NCBI RefSeq assembly: GCF_028885415.1
Contig: NZ_CP118527.1
Location: forward strand, 62,001-126,000
DNA length: 64,000 bases
Reading direction: 5' to 3'
Source: Streptomyces coeruleorubidus
Lineage (GTDB): Bacteria; Actinomycetota; Actinomycetes; Streptomycetales; Streptomycetaceae
Numbering within the stretch: position 1 is the first letter of the stretch; each line of letters begins with the position of its first letter. The notes beneath the pieces are model-generated. The model was not told the DNA's origin. It was given only the letters and a program-made list of their open reading frames with translations, and did no database searches. Positions 27,876-38,187 of this stretch are shown here, in pieces. A program made the position numbers and the translations under genes.

Positions 27876-29350
27876 TCAGGCGTGAGTGGTTGACCCTCGT
27901 GCAACTACGCGCAGGGTGCGGACGGAGGAGTCCGCCGCGTCGGGGATGAGGACGCCGTGCTCGGCACCGCTGCGCAGGTAGTCCAGGACCGCGTCGGTGA
28001 CGACCTCGCCCGGTGCCACCACGGGCACGCCCGGGGTAGGGGCTGATCATCTCCGCGGCGATCCGTCCGGCGGCCCGCTCGGCGGGCACGTGCTCGACCG
28101 GGGCGAAGAACGCCTCGCGGGGCAGCATCGCCTGCTCCAGCTCCAGCGCCGAGGGCTCGGGCAGGTGGACCGGCGGCCGCCGCTCGATGGTGTCCGCCCG
28201 CTCGACGAGCGCGGCCAGAGCGTCCACCAGGACCGTCTCGGTCTCGTCGTCGTCCGCGTACGTGATCGAGGCGCTGATGCGGCAGGTGTCCGAGCCGCCG
28301 ACGTCCACGTGGCGGTGGGTGCGCAGCCACTCCGCGGCCTGCATCCCGCTGATGCCGAGCTTGCGTACGTCGATGACGAGCTTGAGCGGATCGAGGTCGG
28401 CGGCGAGCCCCTCCTCCACGACTCGGGGCCCATGGGCCGCAGACCCGGCAGGTCGGCGACCACCGCCCGGATGCGCTCGGCTCGGCGAATGGCGGCTTCC
28501 AGGAGCTCGTGCCCGTGTTCGACCATCTGTCGGCGCCAGCCGTCGAGCGTGGCGAACACGAGGGAGGAGGCGCTGGTGGTGCCGAGCAGGTCCTCCCGCT
28601 GCTTCAGGGCCTCGGACGAGACGCGGTCGTACTGGAGGTGGAAGACGGAGCTCTGTTCCACGGCCCCGCCCATCTTGTGCACGCTGGTCACCACCAGGTC
28701 GGCCTCGGCGTCCATGCCCCAGGCGGGCAGGGCGGGATGGAACGGCAGGTGGGCGCCCAGGCCTCGTCGACGATGACGGGCACGTCGAACTCGTGGCACA
28801 CCCGGGCCACTCCCCCGATGTCCGCGCAGGAGCCCCAGTCGGTGGGCGTGATGAGCAGCATGCCCTTGGCGTCCGGGTGTTCCCGGAGTCGCCGGCGGAC
28901 GTCGTCGGGCTCGGGCGGGTGGGCCAGGTGCCTTTCGGCGTCGAACTTCGGGCGCACCCAGATCGGCTCGACGCCGTTGACGACGACGGCCGCGATGACG
29001 GACTTGTGGGCGTTGCGCGACAGCAGCAGCTTCTCGCCCGGGCCTGCCGCGGCCAGCATGGCGGTCTTCACGGACAGGGAGCTGCCGCAGGTGGAGAAGA
29101 AGGCGTGCTCGGCGCCGACCGCGTCCGCCATGAGCTCCTGGGCCCGGCTGAGGACGCCCTGCGACTGGCGGCGGTCGTCGAGGCCGTTGAGGGAGAGCAC
29201 GTCGGAGCGGAACACGTCGAGTCCGACGATCTCGGCGACCCGGGGGTCCACTCCCCTGCCCTGCTTGTGGCCCGGCGGGCCGTAGGCGATGTCGCCGCGG
29301 CGCCGGAAGTCCTCCAGCGCCTCCAGGACGGGCACGCGCGAGTGGTCCAT
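27876..29350 (-). CDS. Orn/Lys/Arg decarboxylase family PLP enzyme, frame-broken
   Basis: Fold-type I PLP decarboxylase (about 490 residues) acting on arginine, lysine or ornithine to make a polyamine precursor. ATG 29350 follows GGGAGG. The N-terminal block reads GDIAYGPPGHKQGRGVDPRV. The PLP-binding Lys is in DLVVTSVHKMGGAVEQSS. The C-terminal domain has LDPLKLVIDVRKLGISGM, RAAGRIAAEMISPYPG and GEVVTDAVLDYLRSGAEHGV, ending ARGSTTHA. Frame changes at about 28755, 28425 and 28030 join the pieces. The size fits the short Streptomyces/Bacillus SpeA-like form without an N-terminal wing domain. The divergent promoter lies inside a repeat array. Confidence 0.85.
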
Positions 29351-29442
29351 GGTTCCTCCCAGATCCGGCCCGCCCGGCCGCCGCCGCGGCGTCCACGCTG
29401 TCGTGGCCCGGCGAGTACACCGACCGTGTTGCACTCGGGCAC

Positions 29443-29930
29443 CGGTCGAAACGCGGCGGGTGTGGCGGCGCCGGTCGGGCACCCACCCGAGGCACGGCCG
29501 CGCCCCGTCGAAACGCGGCGAGCACCGCGACAGGGCGAGACCTGCCAAGGGACACAGCCACACCGGCCGAAACGGCGGCGAGTGTCCGCCGCACCCAGGC
29601 GACGACCCGCCCAAGAGCACAACCGCACCCGTCCAAACGCGGCAAGCACCGCGACAAGGCGACCCACCAAGGGACACAGCCACACCAGCCAAAACGGCGA
29701 CGAGCGCCCACCACACCCAGGACGCTGCCCACCCAAGAGCACAGCCGCGCCCGTCGAAACACGACGGACACCGCGACAGGGCGAACCCACCAACGGCACG
29801 ACCGCACCAGCCGAAACGGCGGCGAGTACCGCCACACACCGGACGAGACGCGGCGAGTATCGCGGCAGGGCGAAATCCGCCAGGGGACACGGCCACACCG
29901 GCCAGAACGCGGCGGGTGTCGCCGCACCGC
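29443..29930. repeat. Degenerate 122-base tandem repeat built of two ~61-base half-units
   Basis: The motif (g)tcGAAACgcGGCGag recurs with its GAAAC (or variant) at 29448, 29510, 29569, 29634, 29691, 29756 and 29813, with further copies near 29845 and 29905. Neighbours are 57-65 bases apart, but alternate copies are 121-124 bases apart, showing a higher-order unit. One half-unit continues with caccgcgacagggcga, the other with tgtccgccgcacccag and aagagcacaaccgca. The array fills most of the 630-base gap between the divergent decarboxylase and M20 genes. Open frames through it are consequences of the composition. Confidence 0.8.
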
Positions 29931-29981
29931 GCGGGTGAAACCCGGTCGGGGACACGCCGCAGCCGACGCCGGGAGGCCCCT

Positions 29982-31232
29982 GTGGACCGCACGCGCGACG
30001 ACGTACACCAGGCCGTCCGTAAAGAGGTGGCGGCCCGGGCCGACGCACTGTGGGGCGTGGCCTCGCGGCTGCACGCCGACCCCGAGTACGCCTTCGCCGA
30101 GCACCGGGCGGCGGCCCTGCTGTCGGGTGAGCTGGAACGGGCCGGTTTCGCCGTGGAACGCGGCGTGGCGGGGGTGCCGACCGCGTTCACCGCCCGCCGG
30201 GGCCGGGGCCGGCCCGCGGTGGCGCTGCTGCTGGAGTACGACGCCCTGCCCGGCCTCGGCCACGCGTGCGGCCACAACCTCATCGCGGCGGCGGGCCTGG
30301 GGGCCGCGCTGGCGGTGGGGGCCGTGGCGGAGGAGTCCGCCGGGTCGGTGCTCGCGGTCGGCACGCCCGCCGAGGAGGGCGGGGCGGCAAGGCCCTGGAG
30401 GTGGAGGCCGGAGTGTTCGACGGCGTCGACGCGGCGCTGATGTTCCATCCGGGTGTGTACAGCTGGGCGCGTGCGCCGCTGACCGCGCAGGTGCAGTACC
30501 GGGTGGCCTTCCACGGCCGGGCCGCGCACCCCACGGGGAACCCGACGGAGGGCATCGACGCGCTCGCGGCACTGGTGGAGCTGTTCAACGTGCTGGCCGT
30601 GCTGGGGCGACGGCTGCCGGAGGGCTCGCACGTGCAGGGCATCGTCACCCATGGCGGCACCGCCACGAACATCGTCCCGGAGTACGCCGAGGGCCTGTTC
30701 GGTCTACGCGCGGCCACGACGCCGGCGTTGGCGGACCTCACGGAGCGGCTTCGGGAGTGTGCCGACGGCGTGGCCCGGGCCACGGGCACGACCGCCGAGG
30801 TGGAGCGGGCCACCGTGCGCTACGAGCACTTCCGGGACAACGAGGCGCTGTCCGAGCGGTTCGCCGCGCATCTGTCCCGGGCCGGGATCCCGCTGTCCCC
30901 GCCCGCGCCCGGCGTGTACCTGGGGTCGTCCGACATCGGGAACGTCAGCACGCGGGTGCCCGCCATCCACCCGTTTCGTCGCGATCATGGACGAGGACGG
31001 CTCCGACCACACCCCGGAGTTCGCCGAGGCCGCCGCCTCTCCCCGGGCCCGCGAGGTGCTGGTCGCCGCGACGGAGGCCCTCGCGTGCACCGCCGTGGAC
31101 GTCCTGTTGTCCGCGGAGCTGCGCGAGGAGGCCTGGGCGCGGCACCGGGCGGCGCGAACCGGGTGGTGCTTCCGCCCCTGGTGGGGAACCCGGCGAACGC
31201 TGTACCCACCGACACCCTGGAGAGGGCCATGA
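29982..31232 (+). CDS. M20-family metallopeptidase/amidohydrolase, frame-broken
   Basis: Zinc hydrolase of the M20D (amidohydrolase/aminobenzoyl-glutamate hydrolase-like) group, about 415 residues. GTG 29982 is preceded by gggagg. Metal-binding blocks are LLLEYDALPGLGHACGHNL, VGTPAEEGG and DAALMFHPGVYSW; the dimerisation domain has FHGRAAHPTGNPTEGIDALA and HGGTATNIVPEYAEG. A frame change near 30390 (one lost base) and another near 30974 join the parts. At the second, the sequence has TTT where one T fewer reads HPFVAIMDEDGSDHTPEF, so this is an extra base rather than a missing one. The stop overlaps the DoxX start (ATGA). Confidence 0.85.
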
Positions 31233-31762
31233 GTCTGTTGCGCGTGCTCGGCCGTCCCATGCTGGCCTCGATGTTCCTCACGGGCGGCCTGAACTCCGTC
31301 CGCGACCCGAAGGAGGTCGCCCCGGTCGCCGAGCCTGTCGTACAACCGGTCACCGAACGCGTCTCAGCACTGCCGGACCGCACCGAGCAGGTCGTACGGC
31401 TCAACGGCGCCGTGCAGGTCGTGGCCGGACTGATGCTGGCCACCGGGCGCATGCCGCGTCCGGCCGCGCTGGCCATCGCGGCCACGCTGGTGCCGACGAC
31501 GCTGGCGGGGCACCGCTTCTGGGAGGCCGAGGATCCTTCGGAACGGGCCGAGCAGCGGATCCACTTCTTCAAGAACATGTCCATGCTCGGCGGGCTGCTG
31601 ATCGCCGCGGACGACACCGGCGCCCGCCCCTCGGTGCTGTGGCGTGGCACCCACGCCGCCCGTGGCCTGCGGCGGGACGCGGGTCTGGTGCGGCGCTCCG
31701 TCCGTGGCACCGCGGGCCCGGCCGCGGCGGCCGGGCGTGTCCGGGCCAAGCTCCCGCGCTGA
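31229..31762 (+). CDS. DoxX-family membrane protein
   Basis: A 177-residue intact integral membrane protein of the DoxX family: VLGRPMLASMFLTGGLNSVR, NGAVQVVAGLMLATGRMPRPAALAIAATLVP, and FFKNMSMLGGLLIAADD. DoxX proteins have four helices and have been linked to thiol-redox homeostasis (the mycobacterial membrane-associated oxidoreductase complex). The C-terminal ~40 residues are basic and Ala-rich. ATG 31229 overlaps the M20 stop by four bases. Confidence 0.82.
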   Translation: MSLLRVLGRPMLASMFLTGGLNSVRDPKEVAPVAEPVVQPVTERVSALPDRTEQVVRLNGAVQVVAGLMLATGRMPRPAALAIAATLVPTTLAGHRFWEAEDPSERAEQRIHFFKNMSMLGGLLIAADDTGARPSVLWRGTHAARGLRRDAGLVRRSVRGTAGPAAAAGRVRAKLPR

Positions 31763-31828
31763 GCCCCGAATGGGGGGTCTCGGACCGTGCGTTAGCCCCC
31801 TGGGGCCCGGGGACCCGGGGGGCTGGAG

Positions 31829-32401
31829 GTGAAGGACATGGGACACGGAGGAAACGTCATCGACGAGCTGGTGACCGATCACCGCGAAGTCGAGGAGATG
31901 TTCGGCAAGATCGAGGGGCTGCCGTCCGGTCACAAGGACCGCAAGACGTACGCGGACCAGGTCACGATCGAGCTGGTGCGGCACTCGGTGGCCGAGGAGG
32001 CCTACCTCTATCCGGCCGTACGCGAGCACGTGGCCAACGGGGACGCTCTCGCCGACCAGGAGCTCCAGGACCACGCCACGGCCGAGCGGATCATGAAGGA
32101 CCTGGAGGGCTGTGACCCGGGCGACGCCGACTTCGACCGGCTGATGGGCATGCTGATGAGCGAGATCCGCTCGCACATCGCCGACGAGGAGGGCAACCTC
32201 TTCCCGGCGCTGCGGCAGGCCTGTCCGATGGACACGCTCAACGAGCTGGGCGAGAAGGTCCGCAAGGCGAAGAAGACCGCCCCGACCCGGCCCCACCCGG
32301 CCGCCCCCGACAAGCCTCCGGCGAACAAGCTCCTGGCTCCGGGCACCGGGATGGTCGACCGGTTGCGCGACGCGCTGACCGGTCGCGGGAAGTCGGAGTA
32401 G
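31829..32401 (+). CDS. Hemerythrin HHE-domain protein
   Basis: A 190-residue protein with a hemerythrin-like diiron domain: VTDHREVEEMF, VRHSVAEEAYLYPAV, LQDHATAERIM and IRSHIADEEGNLFPAL carry the His and HxxxE/D ligands. Such proteins handle oxygen, nitric oxide or iron in stress. The C-terminal tail (KKTAPTRPHPAAPDKPPANK) is basic and Pro-rich. The GTG start 31829 sits behind a G-rich ribosome binding site; ATG 31838 is a possible alternative. A near-perfect terminator follows. Confidence 0.87.
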   Translation: MKDMGHGGNVIDELVTDHREVEEMFGKIEGLPSGHKDRKTYADQVTIELVRHSVAEEAYLYPAVREHVANGDALADQELQDHATAERIMKDLEGCDPGDADFDRLMGMLMSEIRSHIADEEGNLFPALRQACPMDTLNELGEKVRKAKKTAPTRPHPAAPDKPPANKLLAPGTGMVDRLRDALTGRGKSE

Positions 32402-32441
32402 AGCGGCCGCTGCCGCACACCGCCGTACACCGCCGTACAGA

Positions 32442-32475
32442 AGAAGGGCCCGTCGCCTCGGCGACGGGCCCTTCT
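32442..32475 (+). terminator. Strong terminator after the hemerythrin gene
   Basis: Sixteen-base arms (agaagggcccgtcgcc and its complement) around a tight loop, 40 bases past the stop. The real loop is probably four to six bases. Confidence 0.92.
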
Positions 32476-32760
32476 CTGTCCGCTGTGGCCGCCGTCACAT
32501 GATGTGGGCTGGGCGAGGTCCGTGATCGACGGCTGTGATCAACCACACACTCGCGGCCTCAAATGTCGGGAGGCCGGGGACGGTTGGGAGGTGTGGGGCG
32601 GCGAACGAGGTGCGGATGGATCCGACTCGGGGGTCCCCTCTGCCACGATGGTCGGCGCCGTATCCGGCGAGGGGAACCACCGCGCAGCGCAGCCGGTGCT
32701 TCTCGTTCTCCTCGTCCCCCTCCTGCTGAGTCCTCCGACTCGTCTTGCGAGTACCGCACT
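32476..32760. other. Upstream region of the MFS gene
   Basis: About 285 bases with no supported gene. It should contain the promoter of the MFS exporter; a near-repeat cgtgatcgac / ctgtgatcaac lies at about 32521-32542, but I could not assign an operator. Confidence 0.4.
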
Positions 32761-34065
32761 GTGTCTACGTCGCCCTCCCCTGCCCAGCCCGTCTCGCGCT
32801 CGCCCTGGCGGTCGCTGCGGTACCGCAGCATGCGCTGGTGGTCCGTCGCGAACTTCGTGTCGAACGCCGGTACGTGGATGCAGCTCACGGTGCAGAACCT
32901 GCTGGTCCTCGAGATCACCGGGTCCGCCGCCGCGACGGGGCTGTCCATGTCCGTGCAGGCCGCCCCTGCCCTGCTGATGAGCGTCCTCGGCGGCGCGGCC
33001 GTCGACCGGTGGCCCCCGCAAGCTGACGGCGGCCGTGAGCCAGGCGCTGCTCGGCGCGATCGCGTTCACGACGGCCGTGCTCGTGGCGCTGGACCGGCTC
33101 GACATGACCTCCCTGATGGTGCTGGCCGCCGTCACGGGTGTCGTCGCGACCGTCGACAACCCGGCGTGTGCCCTGCTGGGCAATGATCTCGTCCCGGCGG
33201 AGGACGTGCCCTCGGCCATCGGGGTCGGGGCGCTGGTGCACCAGTCGGGCCGGCTCGTGGTGCGGCCATGGCCGGTGTGGCGGTGGGGTTCCTCGGCACG
33301 TCCGCGGCGTACTTCGCGAACGGCCTGTCGTTCCTGTTCGTGGCCTCGGTCATTCCGTTCCTGCGGCCGGCCGCCGGGGCGGTGCGGGAGGTCACCGCGG
33401 GCTCCAAGCGCACCGGCTCGGACATGTCCGTGCGCGAGGGGCTGGCCTTCTTCGCGCGCCGGCCGCGTCTGATGGCGCTCGCCGGGGTGACCGGGATCAG
33501 CGCGGTGTTCGGCCGTAACTACGGGCTCACCCTGGCCGTGCTCGTCACCGGGCCGCTCGCGGGTGGTGCCGGTTCGTTCGGCACGGTGTCGACCGTGCTC
33601 GCCGTCGGCGGCATCCTCGGCGCGGTCCTCGGCGCCCGGCTGCGCCGGCCGTCCGTGCGGCTCGTGGGGGCGCTGGCGGCGGCCGGGGCGCTGCTCCAGG
33701 TGGTGGCGGGGCTGTCGCCGTCGCTCGCGGTGCTGATCGTGCTCGTGCTGCCGATGGCCGTGGTGGAGTCCGTCTCCGACACCGCCGGCACGGCCGTCCT
33801 CCAGACCGACCCGCCCGCCCATCTGCGCGGTCGCGTGCTGGGCGTGTGGGGCAGCATCGGCACGGTGTGGAGCCTGGGCGGCCCGCCCGCCCTCGGCCTC
33901 CTCATGGAACTGGCCGGCGCCCGTGGCGCCCTCGTCACCGGCGGCCTGCTCATCTCGATCGGCGCGGGCTACCTGCTGCGACAGCGCCGCACCACGACGC
34001 CGGTGGTACTCCGGACGGAGGAGGGCGACGTACAGGGGCAGCCGGCGCTGAGCACGGCGGCCTGA
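32761..34065 (+). CDS. MFS exporter (MFS_3 / enterobactin-exporter-like), frame-broken
   Basis: Twelve-helix major facilitator of about 430 residues, probably exporting small molecules. Family blocks: WSVANFVSNAGTWMQLTVQN, TGLSMSVQAAPALLMSVLGG, VVATVDNPACALLGNDLVP, LAVGGILGAVLGARLRRPS and TAVLQTDPPAHLRGRVLGVW. Frame changes are needed near 33015 (about two lost bases) and 33262 (one). The GTG start 32761 has no strong Shine-Dalgarno, so the first codons are uncertain. The gene ends in the 45-base repeat array shared with the convergent heptose operon. Confidence 0.82.
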
Positions 34066-34145
34066 GCAGGAGCGTGGCGGGAGCGTGGCGGGGGCGCAGC
34101 GACTGGTGGCCGCGACCGGCTGAGGCGGATTCCCGGGGCCCGCAC

Positions 34146-34760
34146 GGCGGTCGGCCGCGGCTGCCGGAGAGAGACAGGGCCACAACGACCGGTCGGCGGG
34201 GCCGCCACCGACGGGTCCGGAGGGCCCGCACGGCTGATCGGCCGCCGCTGCAGGGGAGACCCGACAAGACGGAGCGACCGACCGCTCGCGGGTACCCCTG
34301 AGGCAGCCGCGAAGCCCCGACCGTTGGTCGGCCGCCGTTGCCGAAGAAAACCGCAGGACCGCAAAGCTTGATCGACGCGGCTGCCCCTGACGGGTCCGCA
34401 CAGGCCACACGGCTCGTCGACCGCCGCTGCCGGAGAAGCCCCTTAGGCCGCCGCAACGATCGACCGGCCGGGCCACCCCGGAGACGCCCGAGCGGCTGGT
34501 CGGCCGACCTGCCCCGGGGATCCGCCTCCCCCACCGACTGACCGACAGACCTGCCGCCCAGCCGTACCCGCAGAATCCCAACCGCTGATCCGCCAGGCCC
34601 CCCGGCGGGGTGCACACAGCCCCACGGCCGGCCAGCCGGACCGCCGCCCAGCGGCACCCGAAGAACCCGAGCCGCTGATCTGCCGAGCTACCCCGGAAGA
34701 TCCGGAGGGCCCCACGGCTGGTCGGACCGGGCCGCCCCGGCGGGACCGCCTCAGCGGCAG
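34146..34760. repeat. Degenerate ~45-base tandem repeat (90-base higher order) between convergent genes
   Basis: The core tcggccgccgctgccgg (with variants) starts at 34151, 34238, 34328 and 34417, an 87-90 base spacing, with weaker versions halfway between (about 34193, 34283, 34373 and 34462). Later copies near 34502 and beyond are more degenerate. The array fills nearly the whole 710-base gap between the stops of the MFS gene and hldE. Many copies can form hairpins (cggccg / gccg), so the array might also serve as a transcription terminator. Confidence 0.7.
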
Positions 34761-34775
34761 GTCAGCCGTACGCGC

Positions 34776-36179
34776 TCAGGAACCCGACGGCCGCAAGGCC
34801 ACCGTCGCCGCCTTTGCCGCTCGGCGGGTCAGCAGGGTCGTGGAGCGGCCGTCGAGGTAGGGCAGGACCACGGCCTGGCCGCCCCAGGTGCGGAGCACCT
34901 CCGCCTCGGGCAGGTCCTGGACGGAATAGTCGCCGCCCTTGACCCAGACGTCCGGGCGCAGCCGGGCCAGTACCGCCTCGGGGTGTCCTCCTCGAAGACC
35001 ACGACGGCGTCGACGCTGCCGAGCGCGGCGAGGACGCGGGCGCGGTCCGCCGCCGGGTTGAGCGGGCGGCCGGGGCCCTTGCGGCGGGTGACGGACGCGT
35101 CGGAGTTCAGGCACACGATGAGGCAGTCGCCGATGCGCCGTGCGCTCTCCAGCAGGCCGACGTGACCGGCGTGCACCAGGTCGAAGCAGCCGCCGGTGGC
35201 GACCACGGTGCCGCCCCGGGTCCGGACGCTCTCCGCGAGGGCGAAAGCGTCGGTCGCGGGGTCGTCCGCGGGCCGGGCGGCGGCTCGGTCCGCCACAGGT
35301 CGGGGTTGCCCGCGCCGCCGGCCGCGACGAACGCGGCGGCCTCGGCGACGGCCCGTTGCAGCGCCTCCTCGGGGAGCAGGCCGTCGGCGAGGGCGGCAGC
35401 CGTCGTCGCGGCGAAGCAGTCGCCCGCGCCGCACGGGTCCCCGGCGGCCCGGTAGGGCACGGGGACGAGCATCGGCGTACCCGAGCCGGGCCGGGCGAGC
35501 AGCACCCCGCGGTCACCGAGGGTGACGGCGACGCCCGCCGCGCGCCAGCGTTCCGCCAGCCGTGTTCCCCGCTCGGCGTACGCGCCCAGTGACGTCCCTC
35601 CGGAGGCGGGGTACAGGGCTTGTGCCTCCGCCGCGTTGGGGGTGACGAGCCGGGCTCCGGGCACGGGCGGGTCGCCCTTGGGGTGCGGGTCCCACACCAG
35701 GGGTGTGCGGCGGGCGGCGTCCTCCAGGTGCGGCCGCAGGGCGCCCGCGGTGTGGCGCCCGTAGTCGGCGACCAGGATCGCGCGGGCGTTCGCCAGCGCC
35801 TCCCGGACCGCGTCGTCGGGTTCGCCGGGGGTGCCGCCGCCCCGGTCGATGCGTACGACGGGCCGGCCGCCCGCGAGGACACGGGTCTTGACCGGCAGGG
35901 TGCCCTTCAGCGGGAGCTCCAGCAGCCGGACCCGGCCGCGCAGGTCACGCCGTACGGCCTCGCTGGCGTCGTCGTCGCCGAGCGCGGTCACCAGGACCAC
36001 GTCCCGGCCGCCGCGGGCGGCGAGCGCGGCGGCCAGTCCGGCTCCTCCCGGGTGCCGCCGGTCGCCGGTGACGTCGACGACGGGGGCGGGGGCGTCCGGG
36101 GAGAGCCGGGTGGAGACGCCTTCGATGTCCTCGTCGAGGAGGACGTCCCGACGACCGCGAGCGGTTCCGGTCCGGTCAT
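34776..36179 (-). CDS. hldE: Bifunctional heptose 7-phosphate kinase / heptose 1-phosphate adenylyltransferase, frame-broken
   Basis: HldE (RfaE) makes ADP-heptose: an N-terminal PfkB-type kinase forms heptose 1,7-bisphosphate and a C-terminal nucleotidyltransferase attaches AMP. Kinase blocks: [52 protein letters not shown]. Transferase blocks: [53 protein letters not shown]. Frame changes lie just after the start (36150s), between the domains near 35280, and near 34985. The start ATG overlaps the gmhA stop (ATGA). It is the last gene of the glycan operon. A single hldE fusion is the Gram-negative LPS arrangement, unusual for an actinomycete. Confidence 0.87.
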
Positions 36180-36810
36180 GACGTGCTCCCGTGGGTGAGG
36201 ACCGTACGCCGTGCGAGCGGTGTGGACACGGCCGTGTCGAAGCACTCGCAGAGCAGGTGGACGGCGACGAGGTGGATCTCCTGGACGTTGGCGGTACTGC
36301 CGGCGTCGATGCACAGGGCTTCGTGGGCGGCTTCGGCGAGGGGGTTCGGGCCGCGCCCGGTGAGCGCCCAGACACGCAGTCCGGCCTGCCGGGCGGTCAC
36401 GGCCGCGGCGATGAGGTTGGCGCTGCGGCCGGAGGTGGACAGCAGCATCAGGATGTCGCCGGGCGGCCGTGGGCGGTGACCTGGCGGGCGTAGACGTGGT
36501 CGAAGCCGTAGTCGTTGCCGATGGCGGTCACGCTGGAGGTCTCGGCGTGCAGGGCGAGCGCGGAGTAGGCGCGGCGTTCCTGGCGGTAGCGGCCGACCAG
36601 TTCGGCGGTGAGGTGCTGGGCCTGGGCGGCGCTGCCGCCGTTGCCCGCGGCGAGCAGCCGGCCGCCGCCGGTGAGGACGTCGGCGAGCAGGCCGCCCCAG
36701 TCCGTGATCCGTTCGAGGCCGTGCCGGCGGAACCGGCCGAGTGCCTCTTGAAGCGACCGGCAGTGCAGGCGGGCGGCATCGAGCGCGGGGTGTGCGGGGT
36801 GTTCGCTCAT
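36176..36810 (-). CDS. gmhA: Phosphoheptose isomerase (SIS domain), one frameshift
   Basis: Converts sedoheptulose 7-phosphate to D-glycero-D-manno-heptose 7-phosphate, the first step of ADP-heptose synthesis. SIS-domain blocks: GGGRLLAAGNGGSAAQAQHL, RAYSALALHAETSSVTAIGNDY, GDILMLLSTSGRSANLIAA and NVQEIHLVAVHLLCECFD, close to GmhA in length (about 210 residues) and active-site His/Glu pattern. One frame change occurs near 36465 (after TAHGRP). Start ATG 36810. It is coupled to hldE by a 4-base overlap. Confidence 0.88.
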
Positions 36811-36909
36811 GCTGTTCGGGCGTGCCGCCGCCCGGTGGACGGTGGCGGACCCACACCTCCTTCGGTCTTCGGGCGCCGGCGGCTGTCGCCGGGTCGGGGA
36901 CGGATCGGT

Positions 36910-38187
36910 TCAGCCGGCGCCCGTCGCGGCGGGCTCGGCGTCGAGGACCTCGCAGTAGGCGGCCTCGGTGGCCGCGGCGATCTGGCCCCAGCCGTAGCGG
37001 CTCAGCACCCGGCGCCGGCCGGCCGCCCCGCACGCCTCGCGGGCCGCCGGGTCGGCGAGCAGGCCGGCGACGGCGCGGGCCAGGGCCTCCGGGTCGCGGG
37101 GCGGCACCAGCCGTCCGGTGCCCGGGTCGGCGACGGTGTCGAGCTGCCCGCCGACCGCGCTGGCCACGACGGGCACGCCGCAGGCCATGGCTTCCAGCGG
37201 GACGATGCCGAAGGGTTCGTAGTCGGCGGGGCACACCACGACGTCGGCGGAGCGCAGCAGCGGCGGCACGTCCTCGCTGGGCACGGCGCCGGTGAAGCGG
37301 ACCCGGTCGGCGACGCCGGCGTCCCGGGCGATGCCGCGCAGCCGGCGCACCTCCGGGTCGTCGTCGAGCCGGTCCGCGGGCGGCCCGCCGACCACGACGA
37401 GCTCGGTGCCGGGCAGCCGGGCCAGCGCGGCGACGGCCACCGCGGCGCCCTTGCGCGGCACCAGCCGGCCCAGCTGGAGCAGCCGGTGCGGGTACGGTCC
37501 GCGCGGCGCGGCCGGGCCCTTCGGGGTGAACCGGTCGGGGTCGACGCCGCACGGCACGATGCCGATCTTGTGCGGGGGTATGCCCATGCGGGTCAGTTCG
37601 GCGGCCTCGTCCCGGCAGGTGGCGACGACACGGTCGCAGCCCAGCCCGATCTCGATCTCGCCGGGGATCCTCTCGGGCGGGCTGGTGTCGGCGTGGCCTT
37701 GGTGCCGGCGCTTCACGGTGCCGAGGGCGTGATACGTGTGCAGCAGGGGCAGCCCGTGTGCGCGGGTCGCGCGCAGTGCGGCCAGGCCCGACATCCAGTA
37801 GTGCGAGTGCACGAGGTCGGGGGCCCGGGTGCGCCAGCCGCGCGCCAGATAGCGGCCGAACTCGCCCATGTACGGTAGGAGTTCGTCCTTGGGGAGCGGC
37901 TCGGCCGGTCCGGCGGGGACGTGGTGCACCTCGACGCCGTCGCGCAGCTCCACCCGGCAGGGCAGGTCGGACGCGTCACGGCGGGTGTAGACGGTGACGC
38001 GGTGGCCGCGGTCGGCGAGCGCTCCGGCGAGGCAGGCGACGTGGACGTTCTGACCGCCGGCGTCGACCCCGCCGAGCGCGGCGAGCGGGCTCGCGTGCTC
38101 CGAGACGAGCGCGATCGCGAGGACGCCCGGGTCGAGGGGGTCGCCGCCGAGCGGTCCGGTGGGGAAGGGGCTGAGGGACGGGGTCAT
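36910..38187 (-). CDS. Glycosyltransferase family 4
   Basis: Intact retaining GT-B transferase of about 425 residues: LGGVDAGGQNVHVACLAGAL (MshA/sucrose-phosphate-synthase-like donor loop), DLVHSHYWMSGLAALRATRA, GIVPCGVDPDRFTPKGPAA, and YEPFGIVPLEAMACGVPVVA (E-x7-E motif). It probably adds hexose or heptose to the operon's product in the cytoplasm. ATG 38187 (MTPSLSPFP) follows GGAGGTGTGCTC and overlaps the previous stop. This is one of few long genes here without a frame break. Confidence 0.88.
   Translation of the reverse strand: MTPSLSPFPTGPLGGDPLDPGVLAIALVSEHASPLAALGGVDAGGQNVHVACLAGALADRGHRVTVYTRRDASDLPCRVELRDGVEVHHVPAGPAEPLPKDELLPYMGEFGRYLARGWRTRAPDLVHSHYWMSGLAALRATRAHGLPLLHTYHALGTVKRRHQGHADTSPPERIPGEIEIGLGCDRVVATCRDEAAELTRMGIPPHKIGIVPCGVDPDRFTPKGPAAPRGPYPHRLLQLGRLVPRKGAAVAVAALARLPGTELVVVGGPPADRLDDDPEVRRLRGIARDAGVADRVRFTGAVPSEDVPPLLRSADVVVCPADYEPFGIVPLEAMACGVPVVASAVGGQLDTVADPGTGRLVPPRDPEALARAVAGLLADPAAREACGAAGRRRVLSRYGWGQIAAATEAAYCEVLDAEPAATGAG

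Noticed and set aside
29443..29930. CRISPR array
   Set aside because: The repeats are degenerate and continuous, with no constant direct repeat alternating with unique spacers and no cas genes in the window. The same applies to the arrays at 34146 and 44878.
28187..29938. Long plus-strand open frame of 583 codons through the decarboxylase region and repeat array
   Set aside because: It is antisense to a clear PLP decarboxylase and then follows the repeat composition; no family motif, start signal or codon support.
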